Positions 35,401-44,476 of a DNA stretch of 64,000 bases are shown in pieces. Source of the stretch: Pseudorhodoplanes sp. (GTDB taxonomy: Bacteria > Pseudomonadota > Alphaproteobacteria > Rhizobiales > Xanthobacteraceae); assembly GCA_019187085.1 (NCBI GenBank), contig JABARS010000001.1:186001-250000 (forward strand), read 5' to 3'. A program made the translations under genes and the position numbers. Numbering within the stretch: the first letter of the stretch is position 1; each line of letters starts with the position of its first letter. The notes beneath the pieces were generated by a model. It was not told where the DNA came from. It did no database searches and saw nothing but the letters and a program-made list of their open reading frames with translations.

Positions 35401-35879
35401 TCCCGCGCGCCGAAGGCGCCCGGGCGGCGGACACTTATCTGGAGCGCCCGGCAACCAAGCTCGACGAAGCCGGCCGCATCCAAGTGCGCGCGCAGGTTTT
35501 CGCGATCCTTGACGACCCGCAATTTGCTCCCCTGTTCGGCGAGGGCAGCCGGGCCGAAGTCCCCATCGCCGGCACGATCGCGCGCGCCGGGGAGCCGGCC
35601 TTGCGCATCGGCGGCCAGGTGGACCGGCTGTGCATCACCGATCGGGAGGTCTTGATCGCCGATTACAAGTCGAACCGGCCCGCGCCGAAAACGGTGGCGG
35701 AAGCCATCGCCCGGCATCCGGCCTACATCCGCCAGCTTGCGCTTTACCGGGCCGTCCTGCGCCTCGTTTTTCCGCAGCACGCGTTTCGCGCGGCGCTGAT
35801 CTGGACCGACAGCGCGGAAATGATGGAGATTCCGGTGGCCGCGCTCGATGCGCAAATGGCAATACTCACCTCCGCGTGA
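32448..35879 (+). CDS. addA: Double-strand break repair helicase AddA
   Basis: UvrD/Rep-type helicase and nuclease partner of AddB, 1143 aa. Walker A is SANAGSGKTHVLA (28-40), Walker B VLIDEAQDTSPDQW, motif III AVGDEKQSIFSFQGA, and motif V/VI MTVHGAKGLEAP with LLYVAMTRAAQHL. The C-terminal nuclease carries GGQVDRLCI and VLIADYKSNRP. ATG 32448 overlaps the addB stop. AddA translocates along the DNA and cuts the strand it runs on. Confidence 0.96.
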   Translation: MSAPRSIPDAIRQRQTEASDPDVSAFVSANAGSGKTHVLAQRAIRLLLNGTDPSKILCLTFTKAAAANMATRVFDTLRRWTALDDGQLADAIRAIGVADPGPATMTRARRLFAEAIETPGGLKVQTIHAFCTRLLHQFPFEANVAARFAVLDERAELELLERESLAVLLEAAAAPDSALGRALGTVIAGAADTTIRDLINEAIRKRDTVMRWIEQTGGLDGAAASLSNILAINPDDTPESIDAEIVDGPLFPAAEWLRAADICASGSKRDNEQCERLRAAAAATGAQRVELYLDVFFTQAREPRASLLTKTLWETQPDLAGRLTREQSRLITQIERRRAAATRERTMALLTIVHAAIARYRTEKDRRGLLDYNDLIAKTLGLLDPKAMSWVHYKLDYGIDHVLIDEAQDTSPDQWEIIRRLVSEFAAGAGARARIKRTVFAVGDEKQSIFSFQGAAPHEFDTMRKEFAKVFDRPQFGWRHVQFDYSFRSGASVLAAVDNVFQARTIYASITSDVAGVLRHESLPDAAPGRVEIWELETPDDAHEPEGWDAPFDSVSVSDPQVRLAQRIARRAKAMIAGGVAAGDILVLVRQRGPLFEAIIRALKFAGVDVAGADRLKLTEHIAVEDLMTLGDALLLPQDDLALAVALKSPLFGFDEDALYELAWNRPGTLREALAARHPELATQIDRLAALARSETPFTFYAHLFGPQGARARILARLGMEAADALDEFLNLALAYESRATPTLQGFLVWLRAAQTEIKRDMDIARNEVRVMTVHGAKGLEAPVVFLADTTTRPEGPRAPRLLALPRPDAPPGAASALVWAGAKKNDGPAVSGTRTTALTEAENEYRRLLYVAMTRAAQHLIVCGYEGKRARPDLCWYNLVRNALQGELVGETAADGDILVFQKPGSGVATGAGARSTPSPQDVVSLPDWLRRPMPGEAPHSIAIAPSQAEEETADATDNFASGRSAARARGIALHRLLQALPDIPRAEGARAADTYLERPATKLDEAGRIQVRAQVFAILDDPQFAPLFGEGSRAEVPIAGTIARAGEPALRIGGQVDRLCITDREVLIADYKSNRPAPKTVAEAIARHPAYIRQLALYRAVLRLVFPQHAFRAALIWTDSAEMMEIPVAALDAQMAILTSA

Positions 35880-35959
35880 CGCGGGCTTGACCCCCGCAAG
35901 GGTGGTCCATACGTTCCCCGCCAAGGCATTTCCGCCCACGATTCGAAACGAGGTGTTTC

Positions 35960-36280
35960 ATGGCCGTCGAAAAGGTATCGGACGCGACCTTCGAGAGCGA
36001 GGTTCTCAAGGCCAGCGGTCCCGTTGTGGTGGATTTCTGGGCGGAATGGTGCGGCCCCTGCCGGATGATCGCGCCGGCGCTCGACGAAATTTCCGGTGCG
36101 CTGGGCGACAAGGTGAAGATCGTCAAGCTCAATGTCGACGAGAATCCGAACACCGCCGCGAAATACGGCATCATGTCGATTCCGACGCTGATGATTTTCA
36201 AGAACGGCGAACTCGCCTCGCGGCAGGTCGGCGCCGCGCCCAAGCAGAAACTCGAGCAATGGATCACGGCGGCGGTCTGA
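35960..36280 (+). CDS. trxA: Thioredoxin
   Basis: A 106-aa cytoplasmic thioredoxin with the WCGPC active site (Cys31, Cys34) and the conserved cis-proline in [10 protein letters not shown]. It reduces disulfides in ribonucleotide reductase, methionine sulfoxide reductase and other enzymes. It has its own 80-bp upstream gap after addA, including a plausible TTGACC -35 box around 35887, and its own terminator. Confidence 0.97.
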   Translation: MAVEKVSDATFESEVLKASGPVVVDFWAEWCGPCRMIAPALDEISGALGDKVKIVKLNVDENPNTAAKYGIMSIPTLMIFKNGELASRQVGAAPKQKLEQWITAAV

Positions 36281-36302
36281 TCGCCGCAACGTGACGGATG
36301 TG

Positions 36303-36333
36303 ACGGCCGGCGTGATGCCGGCCGTTCGTTTTT
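36303..36333 (+). terminator. Intrinsic terminator of trxA
   Basis: Perfect 9-bp stem ACGGCCGGC/GCCGGCCGT (36303-36311, 36317-36325) with a 5-nt loop, then TCGTTTTTG. It separates trxA from the convergent folC. Confidence 0.85.
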
Positions 36334-36336
36334 GAT

Positions 36337-37653
36337 TTATTGCGGCGGCGTCTCGTTCTGCCGCAGGACGTCGCCGGCGAGATAGAGCGAGCCGGCGATC
36401 AGGATACGCGGCGAAGGCACAATGCCGCGCGTGCCGATCCGCTTCAGCACTTCGCTCACGCTGTCGGCCGGCTCTGCCGCAATGCCGCAGGACTGCGCCG
36501 CCGCGACGATCGCCTGCGGCGGGAGGCTCTTCTCCTGTTGCGGAATCGGGACCGCATAAAGATGCGACGCCAGTCCTGCGAAATGCCGCAGGAAGCTGGC
36601 ATGATCCTTCGTCTGCAGCATTCCCACAACCATGACCAGCGGACGCGGCACGCGCTCCTCGAGATCGGCGAGCGCAACGGCGATCGCCCGTCCGCCGTCG
36701 GGATTGTGTCCGCCGTCGAGCCACAACTCGCTTCCCGGGGGGATCATCGCCGCCAGCCGGCCCTGTGAAAGGCGCTGCATGCGGGCCGGCCAATCCGCCC
36801 GCAGGAGACCCGCTTCGAATGCCGTCATCGGCGGCTTGAAGCCGGCAGCACGCAGCGCCGCGATGGCGGTGCCGGCATTCACCGTTTGATGGCGTCCGAC
36901 GAGCCGCGGCGCGGGCAGATCGAGCAGCCCGTCCTCGTCCTGATAGACGATGCGCCCGTGCTCCTCGCTTGCGACCCAGGTCTCTCCCGCCGCCTTGAAC
37001 GGCGCCCGCACGCGCTCGGCAGCACGCCGGATAACGTCCATCACCTCATCCGTCTGCGGCGCCACGACGACCGGAGCTCCGCGTTTGACGATACCGGCCT
37101 TCTCCGCGGCGATGCCTGCAAGGTCCTCGCCCAGATAATCGGCGTGATCGAGCGAGACCGGCGTGACGACGCTTGCGAGCGGCTGGTCGATCACATTAGT
37201 CGCGTCGAGCCGCCCGCCGAGCCCAACTTCGAGCAGGAGCACGTCGGCCGGATGGCGCGAGAACAGCAGCAGTCCCGCGGCCGTGGTGATCTCGAACACG
37301 GTGATCGGCGACCCGCCATTCCTGTCCTCGCATTCGCCCAACACCGCGTCGAGCTCCGCGTCGGTGACAAACTGCCCGCCGGTGGGCGCCCCAAGACGAA
37401 AGCGTTCGTTGAAGCGCACAAGATGCGGCGAGGTATAGACGTGCACGCGACTGCCGGCGGCTTCGAGGATCGCCCGCATGAACGCGATGGCCGAGCCCTT
37501 GCCGTTCGTGCCGGCGACATGGATCACCGGCGGCAATTTCCGTTCGGGATGATCCAGGCGCGCGAGGATCTGCCACATCCGGTCGAGCGAGAGATCGATG
37601 CGCTTGGGATGCAGCGCGGTCAACCGCGCGAGCGTGGCGTCGATCCCGGTCAT
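36337..37653 (-). CDS. folC: Folylpolyglutamate synthase/dihydrofolate synthase
   Basis: Adds glutamate to dihydropteroate and then to folates. The 438-aa Mur-ligase-type enzyme has the P-loop HVAGTNGKGSA (45-55). The downstream blocks VGLGGRLDATN and SLDHADYLGEDLAGIAAEKA are typical, as is LWLDGGHNPDGG in the C-terminal domain. It is the last gene of the trpF-trpB-trpA-accD-folC series on this strand, an order widely kept in proteobacteria. Confidence 0.95.
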   Translation of the reverse strand: MTGIDATLARLTALHPKRIDLSLDRMWQILARLDHPERKLPPVIHVAGTNGKGSAIAFMRAILEAAGSRVHVYTSPHLVRFNERFRLGAPTGGQFVTDAELDAVLGECEDRNGGSPITVFEITTAAGLLLFSRHPADVLLLEVGLGGRLDATNVIDQPLASVVTPVSLDHADYLGEDLAGIAAEKAGIVKRGAPVVVAPQTDEVMDVIRRAAERVRAPFKAAGETWVASEEHGRIVYQDEDGLLDLPAPRLVGRHQTVNAGTAIAALRAAGFKPPMTAFEAGLLRADWPARMQRLSQGRLAAMIPPGSELWLDGGHNPDGGRAIAVALADLEERVPRPLVMVVGMLQTKDHASFLRHFAGLASHLYAVPIPQQEKSLPPQAIVAAAQSCGIAAEPADSVSEVLKRIGTRGIVPSPRILIAGSLYLAGDVLRQNETPPQ

Positions 37654-37684
37654 GGCGCTTCGCTTCGGGGGCGGCGTTCGCCCG

Positions 37685-38596
37685 TCAGGCTCCGGCGGAC
37701 ACGTCGGACGAAGCCGGCGCCGGCAATGTCGGAGGCGGGGCGACGCGCGGCGCCTTCATGAGCACGTGGCAGATATTGACCAGGGTCGGCCGCAATTCAT
37801 GGCGATGCACCACCATGTCGACCATGCCGTGCTCGCGCAGATATTCCGCACGCTGGAATCCGGACGGCAGCTTCTCGCGAATGGTCTGCTCGATCACGCG
37901 TGGCCCCGCAAAACCGATCAGCGCGCCGGGCTCGGCGATATGGACGTCGCCGAGCATGGCGTAGGAGGCGGTGACGCCACCGGTCGTCGGATTGGTCAAC
38001 ACGACGATATAGGGCCTGTTCGCACGGCGCAGGATTTCGACGGCGACCGTCGTGCGCGGCAATTGCATGAGCGACAGGATGCCTTCCTGCATGCGCGCCC
38101 CACCCGAGGCCGCGAACATGATGAAGGGCGTGTCGCGTTCGGCCGCCGCTTCCAACCCCTTGATCACGGCTTCGCCGGCCGCCATGCCGAGCGAACCGCC
38201 CATGAAATCGAAGTCCTGCACTGCAGCCGTCACCGGAAGGCCGTCGAGCGTGCCGAACCCGACCTTGACGGCGTCGTCGAGGCCGGTCTTGGCGCGCGCG
38301 TCCTTCAGGCGATCGCTGTAGCGGCGCGAATCGCGGAACCGCAGCGGATCGGTCGCGACTTCGGGAACCGGAATTTCCTCGTACACGCCGTCATCGAACA
38401 GGAGCTTCAGGCGCGCATTCGCGCCCATGCGCATGTGATAGTTGGAGCCGGGAATGACGAACTGGTTGGCCTCGACGTCCTTGTAGAAGACGAGCTGGCC
38501 CGATTCCGGACACTTGATCCAGAGATTCTCCGGCGTGTCGCGGCGATTGAGGAACGAGCGGATTTTCGGCCGCACGACGTTCGAAATCCAGTTCAT
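37685..38596 (-). CDS. accD: Acetyl-CoA carboxylase carboxyltransferase subunit beta, zinc-ribbon-less
   Basis: Beta subunit of the carboxyltransferase that makes malonyl-CoA for fatty acid synthesis, 303 aa. The enoyl-CoA-hydratase-like core is complete ([45 protein letters not shown]). In E. coli the N-terminus holds a C4 zinc ribbon. Here the same region reads [16 protein letters not shown] and [11 protein letters not shown], with only Cys29 left, so it cannot bind zinc in that way. ATG 38596 begins the conserved MNWISNVV. The Pro/Ala-rich tail is poorly conserved. Confidence 0.95.
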   Translation of the reverse strand: MNWISNVVRPKIRSFLNRRDTPENLWIKCPESGQLVFYKDVEANQFVIPGSNYHMRMGANARLKLLFDDGVYEEIPVPEVATDPLRFRDSRRYSDRLKDARAKTGLDDAVKVGFGTLDGLPVTAAVQDFDFMGGSLGMAAGEAVIKGLEAAAERDTPFIMFAASGGARMQEGILSLMQLPRTTVAVEILRRANRPYIVVLTNPTTGGVTASYAMLGDVHIAEPGALIGFAGPRVIEQTIREKLPSGFQRAEYLREHGMVDMVVHRHELRPTLVNICHVLMKAPRVAPPPTLPAPASSDVSAGA

Positions 38597-38704
38597 CGGC
38601 TCTTTCCGGCTATTGGCGGCCAAGGCCCGGTGCGGCCCGGCTCGCGAACAATCTATCACATGGCGCGGGCAACGGGCGGGTCAAGCCCGACCGGCCGGTT
38701 TGGT

Positions 38705-39544
38705 TTATTCGGCGGCCAGCCGGCGCGCCGAGCGCACGCCGTCGGCAAGGCTCGAAACCAGCGCCGCGACACCCGGCACGGTTGCCGGCGTGGCCTTGCC
38801 GTCCTTGTCGAGGCTCTTGGCCAGAACCTCGACCAGCGCCGAGCCGACCACGACGCCATCCGCGCCTTGCGCGATGGCGCGCGCGCGCGCCGCATCGCGC
38901 ACCCCGAACCCGACCGCGATCGGTAGATCGGTGTGTCGCTTGATGCGCGCGACCGCCTGCGCCACGCGATCGGCGTCCGGTGCAGCGGCGCCGGTGATGC
39001 CGGTGATCGACACGTAATAGACGAAACCCGACGTGTTCTGCAGCACGGTCGGCAGGCGCTTGTCGTCGGTCGTCGGCGTCGCCAGGCGGATGAAATTCAT
39101 TCCCGCCTTCAATGCCGGCTTGCAGAGTTCGTCGTCTTCCTCGGGCGGCAGATCCACCACGATCAGGCCGTCGACACCGGCCCCGATCGCGTCCGACAAG
39201 AACCGCTCCACCCCGTGGACGTAGATTGGATTGTAATAGCCCATCAGCACGACCGGCGTCTGCTGGTCGGTCTTGCGAAAACCGCGCACGAGCTCGAGCG
39301 TCTTGCGCAGGGTGGTTCCGCTTTTCAGCGCGCGCATGCCGGCGGCCTGAATGGTCGGGCCGTCCGACATCGGATCGGAGAACGGCATGCCGATCTCGAT
39401 GACGTCGGCGCCCGCTTTCGGCAAGGCCGAGATGATCGCGAGCGAGGATTCGGGATCGGGATCGCCCGCCATCAGGAACGTCACGAGAGCGGCGCGGCCG
39501 TCCTTCTTCAGGTCGGCAAACCTCCTGTCGATACGCGTCGTCAC
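38705..39544 (-). CDS. trpA: Tryptophan synthase alpha subunit
   Basis: Cleaves indole-3-glycerol phosphate to indole and glyceraldehyde-3-phosphate; the indole passes through a tunnel to TrpB. The 279-aa TIM-barrel protein has the catalytic Glu in [11 protein letters not shown] and Asp in IVVDLPPEE, with [10 protein letters not shown] and VGFGVRDAA around the phosphate site. The start is GTG 39544, in a GTGA overlap with the trpB stop, which suggests coupled translation. Confidence 0.96.
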   Translation of the reverse strand: MTTRIDRRFADLKKDGRAALVTFLMAGDPDPESSLAIISALPKAGADVIEIGMPFSDPMSDGPTIQAAGMRALKSGTTLRKTLELVRGFRKTDQQTPVVLMGYYNPIYVHGVERFLSDAIGAGVDGLIVVDLPPEEDDELCKPALKAGMNFIRLATPTTDDKRLPTVLQNTSGFVYYVSITGITGAAAPDADRVAQAVARIKRHTDLPIAVGFGVRDAARARAIAQGADGVVVGSALVEVLAKSLDKDGKATPATVPGVAALVSSLADGVRSARRLAAE

Positions 39545-40779
39545 AGCGTGCCCCCCAGATGCTGGGCAACCGAGGCAAGATCCTTGTCGCCGCGGCCGGA
39601 CAGATTGACCACCATGAGATGGTCCTTCGGTTTTCCGGGCGCGAGGTCGAGGATCTTGGCGATCGCGTGCGCAGGCTCGAGCGCGGGAATGATGCCCTCC
39701 AGCCGGCTGCAGAGCTGGAACGCATTGAGCGCCTCGTCGTCGGTCGCCGACAGGTAGGTCACGCGCTTCATGTCGTGCAGCCAGGAATGTTCGGGCCCGA
39801 TGCCGGGATAATCGAGACCGGCGGAGATCGAGTGCGCATCCTTGATCTGGCCGTCGTCGTCCATCAGCAGATAGGTGCGGTTGCCGTGCAGCACGCCGGG
39901 CCGGCCGCCGGAGAGCGAGGCCGCGTGCAGGCCGGTGGTAAGCCCGTGGCCGGCCGCTTCGACGCCGTAAATCTCGACCTGCGCATCGTCGAGGAAGGGG
40001 TGAAAGAGCCCCATCGCGTTCGAGCCGCCGCCGATGCAGGCGACGAGCGAGTCCGGCAGGCGCCCCTCGACCGCCATCATCTGCTCGCGCGTCTCGCGTC
40101 CGATCACCGACTGGAAATCGCGCACCAGCATCGGATAGGGATGCGGGCCCGCGACGGTGCCGATGCAATAGAACGTGTTCTCGACATTGGTCACCCAGTC
40201 GCGCAACGCCTCGTTCATCGCGTCTTTCAGCGTCTTCGAGCCGGACTCGACCGGGCGCACTTCCGCACCCAGCATGTTCATGCGGAACACATTCGGCTTC
40301 TGCCGCTCGACGTCCACCGCGCCCATATAGACCACGCAGTCGAGCCCGAAGCGCGCGCACAGCGTCGCGGTCGCAACGCCGTGCATGCCGGCTCCAGTCT
40401 CGGCGATGATGCGCTGCTTGCCCATGCGGCGCGCCAGCATGATCTGGCCGAGCACATTGTTCACCTTGTGTGCGCCGGTATGGTTGAGTTCCTCGCGCTT
40501 GAAATAGATTTTCGCACCGCCGCCCGGCGCGGACGCCGCACGCAGATGCTCGGTCAGGCGCTCCGCGTAATAGAGCGGGCTCGGCCGCCCGACATAGTGC
40601 GCGAGATAGCCGTCCATCTCTTTCTGGAACGCGGCATCGTGGCGCGCCTCGGCATAGGCCTTTTCGAGATCGAGGATCAGCGGCATCAGCGTCTCGGCGA
40701 CGAAGCGGCCGCCGAACATGCCGAACTTGCCGGTCTCGTCCGGGCCGGTGCGGAAGGAATTGGGCTGCTGGACGGTCAT
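39541..40779 (-). CDS. trpB: Tryptophan synthase beta subunit
   Basis: PLP enzyme that joins indole and serine to tryptophan. The 412-aa protein has the PLP-binding Lys105 in HTGAHKVNN, the phosphate-binding [10 protein letters not shown], and the catalytic Glu in AETGAGMHG. Its ATG overlaps the trpF stop by 4 bp and its stop overlaps trpA, so the three genes form a tight operon. No leader peptide or attenuator is visible upstream of trpF. Confidence 0.97.
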   Translation of the reverse strand: MTVQQPNSFRTGPDETGKFGMFGGRFVAETLMPLILDLEKAYAEARHDAAFQKEMDGYLAHYVGRPSPLYYAERLTEHLRAASAPGGGAKIYFKREELNHTGAHKVNNVLGQIMLARRMGKQRIIAETGAGMHGVATATLCARFGLDCVVYMGAVDVERQKPNVFRMNMLGAEVRPVESGSKTLKDAMNEALRDWVTNVENTFYCIGTVAGPHPYPMLVRDFQSVIGRETREQMMAVEGRLPDSLVACIGGGSNAMGLFHPFLDDAQVEIYGVEAAGHGLTTGLHAASLSGGRPGVLHGNRTYLLMDDDGQIKDAHSISAGLDYPGIGPEHSWLHDMKRVTYLSATDDEALNAFQLCSRLEGIIPALEPAHAIAKILDLAPGKPKDHLMVVNLSGRGDKDLASVAQHLGGTL

Positions 40780-41456
40780 GCGTTACTCGCAACTTTCATC
40801 GTTTGCGCACGGGCATAGCCCTCCCGCGCGGCGCGCACAAAGGCATGAATTTTAGCAGGGTCCTTCTCCCCCGGCCCGCGCTCCACGCCGGAGGAGACGT
40901 CCACGCCGGGCGCCCCCGTGATGGCCAGCGCCTCGGCGACATTGCCGACATCGAGCCCACCGGAAAGCATGAATGGAACGGCCGGATCAAGGCCTTTCAG
41001 CAGGGTCCAGTCGAACGAACGGCCGAGCCCGCCCGGCCGGGTCGCGCCGCGCGGGGGCCGCGCATCGAACAGGAGCCGGTCGGCAACCTTCTCGTACAGG
41101 TGGATGGGGGAAAGATCGGCGCGCTCGGCGATCGGCAGCGCCTTCATCACCGGCAGACCGAAACGCGAGCGCACCACCGCGACGCGTTCGGGCGTCTCAT
41201 GGCCGTGAAGCTGAAGCAGGCCGGGCTTGAGGCTTTCGACGATACGCTCAAAGGTCGCGTCGTCGGCGTCGACAGTCAGCGCCACCTTGACGGCGCGGTC
41301 TTGCGCCTGCGCGCCGAGCGAACGGGCGGCCTCGTAGCCGATATTGCGCGGCGACGGCGGAAAGAACACGAAGCCGACCATGTCGGCGCCGGCGGCCAGC
41401 GAGACGTCAAGCGCCTCTGGCGTTTTCAGGCCGCAGATTTTGACGAGGAGAGTCAT
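40776..41456 (-). CDS. trpF: Phosphoribosylanthranilate isomerase
   Basis: Catalyses the Amadori rearrangement of phosphoribosylanthranilate in tryptophan synthesis. The 226-aa TIM barrel begins [12 protein letters not shown], with the catalytic Cys, and continues [14 protein letters not shown]. The catalytic Asp is in LLFDARPP and the phosphate site near [15 protein letters not shown] 41456 fits the conserved N-terminus better than the upstream ATG 41471. Confidence 0.95.
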   Translation of the reverse strand: MTLLVKICGLKTPEALDVSLAAGADMVGFVFFPPSPRNIGYEAARSLGAQAQDRAVKVALTVDADDATFERIVESLKPGLLQLHGHETPERVAVVRSRFGLPVMKALPIAERADLSPIHLYEKVADRLLFDARPPRGATRPGGLGRSFDWTLLKGLDPAVPFMLSGGLDVGNVAEALAITGAPGVDVSSGVERGPGEKDPAKIHAFVRAAREGYARAQTMKVASNA

Positions 41457-41507
41457 TGGTCGGCTCTTCAATTTTATTTCTACACCCGGCGGTCGCTTTT
41501 GTCCCGC

Positions 41508-42494
41508 TCACGATCCGATGAGCCGCCACACCAGCTTCGCCGCAGCGAGGTCCTCGATCGCGGTGCCGACCGACTTGAACAGTGTGATCTCGTCCGCCGT
41601 TTGACGGCCCGGCACCGTGCCACGGCACAGGTCGAACAGGTCGGCCTGGATGTCGCTTTCCTTCAACACGCCGCGTGACAACGGATCGACGATGTCGCCC
41701 GCCTCTTTCATCGCGCCGGCGCGCGTATCCACGAAAACGCGCGCGCGCCGGACCGCATCGTCGTCGGCCTCACGCATCTTCGGCGTGAAGCCACCGACCA
41801 GATCGACATGCGCGCCCGTCTTCAGCCATGCGCCGCGGACCAGCGGTTCCGCCGAAAGCGTCGCGCAGGAGACGATATCGGCCTCCCGCACGGACGCCGC
41901 CAGATCGTCGGCAACCGTTACTTCGACCGCGCCGAGGTCGTCGTCGCGCAGCAGTTCGGCCAATTGCTCAGCCCGCGTGCGGGTACGATTCCAGAGCGTC
42001 ACGCGACTGATCGGGCGCACGCTCATGTGCGCGCGGATGAGCCGCGGCGCCAGCGCACCCGCCCCGATCATCACGAGATGGGTAGCGTCGGCGCGCGCAA
42101 GATAATGCGCGGCCAGAGCGGAAGCCGCCGCCGTACGCCAGGCGGTGAGCACCCGACCGTCGATCATCGCCAGCGGCTCGCCGGTATCGCCCGACAGGAG
42201 CAGGTATTGCCCGTAGAGCGACGGCAGCCCGATCCCGACATTTCCCGGGAAAACGGTGACGATCTTGCAGCCGAGATAGCGCGGGCCGGAGCCTCCCGAT
42301 CCGGTCCAGGCCGGCATCAGCAGGAGCGTGGCGTCGCCGCCTGCCTGCGGGATCGTATGATGATGGCGCACGGGCACGGCGATGTCGCCGCGAAACGCTT
42401 CGGCCAGCGCCTCGATCAGCGGACCAAACTGCAGGAGGCGCGACAGTTCCGCGGCGTCGACGATGCGCATCGGGCGGCCCGGTCCGGCGGTCAC
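41508..42494 (-). CDS. Ornithine cyclodeaminase/mu-crystallin-family protein
   Basis: A 328-aa NAD(P)-dependent enzyme of the ornithine cyclodeaminase/mu-crystallin family. The Rossmann motif is VMIGAGALAPRLI, and VRHHHTIPQ near residue 46 and VDLVGGFTPKMREAD later are typical. Members include ornithine cyclodeaminase, delta1-pyrroline-2-carboxylate reductase and alanine dehydrogenase, and I cannot tell which this is. GTG 42494 overlaps the upstream stop (GTGA); ATG 42470 is equally possible. Confidence 0.85.
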   Translation of the reverse strand: MTAGPGRPMRIVDAAELSRLLQFGPLIEALAEAFRGDIAVPVRHHHTIPQAGGDATLLLMPAWTGSGGSGPRYLGCKIVTVFPGNVGIGLPSLYGQYLLLSGDTGEPLAMIDGRVLTAWRTAAASALAAHYLARADATHLVMIGAGALAPRLIRAHMSVRPISRVTLWNRTRTRAEQLAELLRDDDLGAVEVTVADDLAASVREADIVSCATLSAEPLVRGAWLKTGAHVDLVGGFTPKMREADDDAVRRARVFVDTRAGAMKEAGDIVDPLSRGVLKESDIQADLFDLCRGTVPGRQTADEITLFKSVGTAIEDLAAAKLVWRLIGS

Positions 42495-42871
42495 TGGACG
42501 GGCGGCTGCAGCGACATGCGGGTCACGCCGGCAGGCGGCGGACTTTGGGACGCGCGATCATCGGGCAGATCGAGCCGGGTCGTGAGGGTCTCGACCTCGC
42601 GCCGCAACCCGGCCATCTCGTTGCGCAGGCCGCGCGTGGCGCGCCGGTAGCGTCCCTGCCGCAGCCAGGTAGCAAAGCCGCCGAGCACGACGCCCGCGAT
42701 CAGGGTCACGAAGATCAGAAGGAACAGCGGCATCCGCAGCGAGACCGCCGGCTGCGTAGGCTCGAACGGATCGAACGAGACGGTTACGACCTCGCGGTTG
42801 GCAACCGCGAACATGATCAGCACGATCGCAAGCGGAATGAGGAGACCGAAAAGTACGACCCTGCGCAGCAT
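42491..42871 (-). CDS. LapA-domain (DUF1049) membrane protein
   Basis: A 126-aa protein with two N-terminal hydrophobic helices (VVLFGLLIPLAIVLIMFAVA and LFLLIFVTLIAGVVLGGFAT) and a coiled, charged C-terminal region, the LapA/YciS layout. In E. coli LapA works with LapB in controlling LPS synthesis through LpxC. No lapB is adjacent here, so the role is uncertain. It lies between ihfB and the cyclodeaminase gene on one strand. Confidence 0.8.
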   Translation of the reverse strand: MLRRVVLFGLLIPLAIVLIMFAVANREVVTVSFDPFEPTQPAVSLRMPLFLLIFVTLIAGVVLGGFATWLRQGRYRRATRGLRNEMAGLRREVETLTTRLDLPDDRASQSPPPAGVTRMSLQPPVQ

Positions 42872-42949
42872 GTCATCCCTGTCCCGTCACGGCGGCGCGG
42901 CAACGTCCGCCGCTCCCGCTGCACGCCGACGCCGGTCGCGGCCGCCGGC

Positions 42950-43237
42950 TCAGCCGGGTTCCTTGTTCAGGCGCTCGCGCATCTCCTTGCCGGTCTTGAA
43001 GAAGGGCACGCTCTTCTTGTCGACCGACACATGCGCGCCGGTGCGCGGATTACGGCCGGTGCGCGCCGGACGATGCTTGACCGAGAAGGCGCCGAAGCCG
43101 CGAAGCTCGACCCGGTCGCCGCGCGCAAGCGCCGCGGTGATCTCGTCAAGAATCGCGTTGACGATGTTTTCCACGTCCCGCTGGTAGAGGTGGGGATTTT
43201 GCGCCGCGATATGCTGTACAAGCTCGGACTTGATCAT
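42950..43237 (-). CDS. ihfB: Integration host factor subunit beta
   Basis: A 95-aa DNA-bending protein of the HU/IHF family. It shows the helical N-terminus [11 protein letters not shown] and the strand/arm region [14 protein letters not shown] followed by RTGRNPRTG, which intercalates DNA. It pairs with IhfA (not in the window) and assists transcription, including sigma-54 promoters. A conserved proteobacterial order, rpsA then ihfB, is kept here with sppA between them. Confidence 0.95.
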   Translation of the reverse strand: MIKSELVQHIAAQNPHLYQRDVENIVNAILDEITAALARGDRVELRGFGAFSVKHRPARTGRNPRTGAHVSVDKKSVPFFKTGKEMRERLNKEPG

Positions 43238-43265
43238 CGTCGTTACCTAAAACGCCTCATGTCAT

Positions 43266-43301
43266 ATCGGCAGGTCTGCTCATACTGACAGGTCTGCCGA
43301 T
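43266..43301. repeat. Nested direct and inverted repeats upstream of ihfB
   Basis: The 9-mer CAGGTCTGC occurs twice, 18 bp apart (43271-43279 and 43289-43297), inside an inverted repeat ATCGGCAG/CTGCCGAT (43266-43273, 43294-43301). It lies 29-64 bp before the ihfB start and could be a regulatory site. The binding protein is unknown. Confidence 0.4.
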
Positions 43302-43339
43302 CGATGCCCGTTCCGCATTGGTGAAATCGCATCCGGCCT

Positions 43340-44323
43340 TCAGTCACCGGTCACAGGGTGCCAAAGCGCCAATAGACCGTCAAGGTTGAGTCGCTCGGCC
43401 GCGGTCCACGCACCGGACGCCTCCAGCTGCCGCGCGAGGCCGGACAGACCGACGCCATCGAGCATCGCCACCGCCGCGACATGCAGGAAAGGAAAGTCGC
43501 TCAACCGCGAACGAAGATTATAATCCCGGATCGGGGTCGTCGCCGGTATCTGCTTCTCGCGCGCGAGATAGGCGATTGCGGTCTTCTCGTTGCCGAGCTC
43601 GTCGACGAGCCGCAGATCGATCGCCTGCCGGCCGGTGAAAATACGCCCGTCGGAAACCCTCACGAGATTGTCGTCGCTCAGCTTGCGGCGGTCGCGCACC
43701 AGGTTCTTGAACCAGTCATAAGAATCCATGACGACGGCCGCGAGCGCAGCGCGCGCCTCCGGACTCGTCGGCTCGTAGCCGCTCGGCGCCGCCTTGAGCG
43801 GCGAGGACTTGACGTTCTCGACATTGACGCCGACCGTCTTCAGCAGCTCGTAGAAATTCGGATACTGGACCAGCACGCCGATGGAGCCGACCAGGGATGC
43901 GCTCTGGGCGACGATGTGGTCGGAGGCGAGCGCTGCGATATAGCCGCCGGACGCCGCCAGGCCGTCGACCACGACGACCATCGGCTTCTTCTCGTTGAGC
44001 TGCATGAGCGCGTCGTGCAATTGCTCCGCGCCAGCGGTGGTGCCGCCGGGACTGTCGATATGCACGATCACGGCGCGAGCCCGCGAACGGCCCAGGCGCT
44101 CCAGCGCCTCCACCCGCTGCAGGTCGGTGCGGATCAGGCCACTGATACGAATACGCGCAATCGCCCCGGCCGTACCGTCGGACAGATCGGAAATGGCGCG
44201 CGGGGTCACCAGCGCCAGCGCCGCAATGGCGCCCGCGATCAGCACGATCGTGAAAACCCGCCAGAATGTCAGCTTGCGGCGCATCCGGCGACGATCGACG
44301 ATATAATCGGCATCGAGCGACAT
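43340..44323 (-). CDS. sppA: Signal peptide peptidase SppA, membrane-anchored
   Basis: A 327-aa S49 peptidase that degrades signal peptides left in the inner membrane. One N-terminal helix (LTFWRVFTIVLIAGAIAALAL) anchors it, with the catalytic part in the periplasm. The nucleophile is Ser125 in GLAASGGYIAA, the general base Lys is in SSPLKAAPSGYEP, and HIDSPGGTTAGAE and ASLVGSIGVLVQ are conserved. It lies between rpsA and ihfB. Confidence 0.93.
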   Translation of the reverse strand: MSLDADYIVDRRRMRRKLTFWRVFTIVLIAGAIAALALVTPRAISDLSDGTAGAIARIRISGLIRTDLQRVEALERLGRSRARAVIVHIDSPGGTTAGAEQLHDALMQLNEKKPMVVVVDGLAASGGYIAALASDHIVAQSASLVGSIGVLVQYPNFYELLKTVGVNVENVKSSPLKAAPSGYEPTSPEARAALAAVVMDSYDWFKNLVRDRRKLSDDNLVRVSDGRIFTGRQAIDLRLVDELGNEKTAIAYLAREKQIPATTPIRDYNLRSRLSDFPFLHVAAVAMLDGVGLSGLARQLEASGAWTAAERLNLDGLLALWHPVTGD

Positions 44324-44410
44324 GACTAGCCTCCGTCGAGGGGCGCCATCCTGCAGCGCCGGGGTCGAGAATCAGTGCCGGGACTGCCCTGATTATGAAT
44401 AAAAATGTCG

Positions 44411-44444
44411 AAACAAAGAGCCCCGGTTTTGACCACCGGGGCTC
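44411..44444 (-). terminator. Intrinsic terminator of rpsA
   Basis: Perfect 10-bp stem GAGCCCCGGT/ACCGGGGCTC (44418-44427, 44435-44444) with a 7-nt loop. On the minus strand it is followed by TTTGTTT, 32 bp after the rpsA stop. Confidence 0.85.
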
Positions 44445-44476
44445 CTGATTTCTCGAGGTGGCGCGGCTGATCGGGG

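Noticed and set aside
33123..35939. 938-codon open frame on the minus strand opposite addA
   Set aside because: It is the mirror frame of a clear UvrD-type helicase gene in GC-rich DNA. It shows no recognisable domain and its composition is Arg/Ala/Gly-rich as expected of antisense frames.
38705..40792. A 695-codon frame that would fuse trpA to an N-terminal extension
   Set aside because: The extension is trpB read in a wrong frame. GTG 39544, overlapping the trpB stop, starts the real trpA.
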